Shown here piece after piece: positions 63,167 through 64,000 of a stretch of 64,000 nt of DNA. Every line of letters begins with the position of its first letter. Within the stretch, counting starts at the first letter, position 1. The position numbers were made by a program, and so were the translations under genes. Under the pieces are notes generated by a model. That model worked only from the letters and a program-made list of their open reading frames with translations, made no database searches and was not told the origin of the DNA. The DNA comes from Luteimonas deserti (GTDB lineage: Bacteria; Pseudomonadota; Gammaproteobacteria; Xanthomonadales; Xanthomonadaceae): assembly GCF_013425765.1 (NCBI RefSeq), contig NZ_JACCJZ010000020.1:682001-746000 (forward strand), read 5' to 3'.

Positions 63167-64000
63167 ATGCTGCGCATCCAGGCCGAAGCACTCACGTACG
63201 ACGACGTCTCGCTCGTTCCCGCCCATTCGACGATCCTGCCCAAGGACGTCCGCCTCGCCACCCGGTTCACCCGCGACCTGCGCCTGAACCTGCCGATCGT
63301 CTCGGCCGCGATGGACACCGTGACCGAAGCCCGCCTCGCCATCGCGATGGCCCAGCTCGGCGGCATCGGCATCCTGCACAAGAACCTCAGCGTCGAGCGC
63401 CAGGCCGCGGAAGTGGCGCGGGTGAAGAACTTCGAGGCCGGCGTGATCCGCGAGCCCTTCACCGTGGGCCCGGACACCACCATCGGTGAGGTCCTGCGCC
63501 TGACCCGCGCGCGCAACATCTCGGGCGTGCCGGTGGTCGACGGCGGCCGGCTGGTGGGCATCGTCACCGGGCGCGACATGCGCTTCGAGACCAAGCTCGA
63601 CGATCCGGTGCGCAACGTGATGACCAAGCAGGACCGGCTGGTCACGGTGCGCGAAGGCGCCAGCGACACCGAAGTGCTGGCCCTGCTGCACAAGCACCGC
63701 ATCGAGAAGGTGCTGGTGGTCAACGACGAGTTCGCGCTGCGCGGCCTGATCACCGTCAAGGACATCCAGAAGGCGCACGACAATCCCAACGCCGCCAAGG
63801 ATGCCGACGAGCAGCTGCTGGTCGGCGCTGCCGTGGGTGTGGGCGGCGACACCGAAGCGCGCGTCGAGGCGCTGGTGGCCGCAGGCGTGGACGTGATCAT
63901 CGTCGACACCGCGCACGGCCACTCGCAGGGCGTGCTCGACCGGGTGAACTGGCTCAAGAAGACCTACCCGCAGGTGCAGGTGGTGGGCGGCAACATCGTC
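63167..64000 (+). CDS. guaB: IMP dehydrogenase (5' part, runs off the window)
   Basis: NAD-dependent conversion of IMP to XMP, the rate-limiting step of GMP synthesis. The first 278 residues are visible: [54 protein letters not shown], and two CBS domains (about 93-200, with [13 protein letters not shown] and [14 protein letters not shown]) that usually bind regulatory nucleotides. The barrel resumes with [35 protein letters not shown]. The catalytic Cys loop lies beyond the window. The start is MLRIQAEAL at 63167, after the TAGAAT box. Confidence 0.96.
   Translation, partial: MLRIQAEALTYDDVSLVPAHSTILPKDVRLATRFTRDLRLNLPIVSAAMDTVTEARLAIAMAQLGGIGILHKNLSVERQAAEVARVKNFEAGVIREPFTVGPDTTIGEVLRLTRARNISGVPVVDGGRLVGIVTGRDMRFETKLDDPVRNVMTKQDRLVTVREGASDTEVLALLHKHRIEKVLVVNDEFALRGLITVKDIQKAHDNPNAAKDADEQLLVGAAVGVGGDTEARVEALVAAGVDVIIVDTAHGHSQGVLDRVNWLKKTYPQVQVVGGNIV

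Overview
The window is a dense, GC-rich chromosomal segment with short intergenic gaps. Gene content and order point to a gammaproteobacterium of the Xanthomonadaceae/Lysobacteraceae (Xanthomonas, Lysobacter or Luteimonas type). The main clues are a LexA2-type SOS cassette (lexA2-imuA-imuB-dnaE2) with a GTACA-type palindrome, a FimX-like c-di-GMP receptor, a TetR-fadB-fadA operon with a PsrA-like site, an mtaD-ubiG-gph cluster and TAGAAT-type -10 boxes. The genus is inferred, not proven. I see no prophage, insertion sequence, CRISPR array or origin. No gene-free stretch exceeds about 300 bases; the longest gaps (about 200-260 bp) hold terminators or leaders.

Layout. 1-2.6 kb: the end of sdhE, a cptA/ygfX-like gene, then lolC-lolD for lipoprotein export. 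2.7-6 kb (minus): DUF4190 membrane protein-pyrD-murB-EamA permease, tightly packed. 6.2-7.9 kb: an ALDH7-type dehydrogenase and tRNA-Arg(CCU). 8-14.2 kb (minus): the SOS mutagenesis cassette. 14.4-19.6 kb: a PerM-like membrane protein, tRNA-Ala(CGC), RNase D, a SUMF1-fold lipoprotein and an M48 protease. 19.6-21.8 kb: phaB, phaR and a second reductase. 21.9-23.9 kb: gluQRS and htpX, divergent. 24-27.8 kb: fimX, epmB and divergent efp (EF-P and the enzyme that makes its beta-lysine modification precursor).

27.8-33.1 kb: a secreted protein of unknown function, mtaD, ubiG, gph, a squalene/phytoene-synthase-like protein and folE2. 33.2-38.2 kb (minus): a subtilisin autotransporter, a small lipoprotein and an M23 endopeptidase; part of this stretch looks less GC-rich than its surroundings. 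38.2-40.9 kb: dihydroorotase, yidD and a cysteine-less DksA with a long histone-H1-like tail. 41-45.3 kb: sufE-MFS, photolyase and an OmpA-like lipoprotein. 45.6-49.9 kb: fadA, fadB and a PsrA-like regulator, a beta-oxidation operon. 50-56.8 kb: ndk-rlmN-pilF-rodZ-yfgM-bamB-der, an envelope and housekeeping run. 56.8-59.8 kb: mobA-moeA-moeB for molybdenum cofactor. 59.9-64 kb: a DUF2272 protein, a DUF1244-hydrolase pair, folD and the start of guaB.

Most of the genes are core functions: envelope biogenesis (Lol, Bam, MurB, RodZ), type IV pilus control (FimX, PilF), fatty-acid and PHA-type metabolism, cofactor synthesis and SOS mutagenesis. I found no clearly undescribed multi-gene system. The least conventional items are the tailed zinc-less DksA, the LexA operator sitting on its own start codon, the terminator hairpin in the ndk leader, the SUMF1-like lipoprotein without the formylglycine-enzyme cysteines, and the autotransporter/lipoprotein/M23 group.
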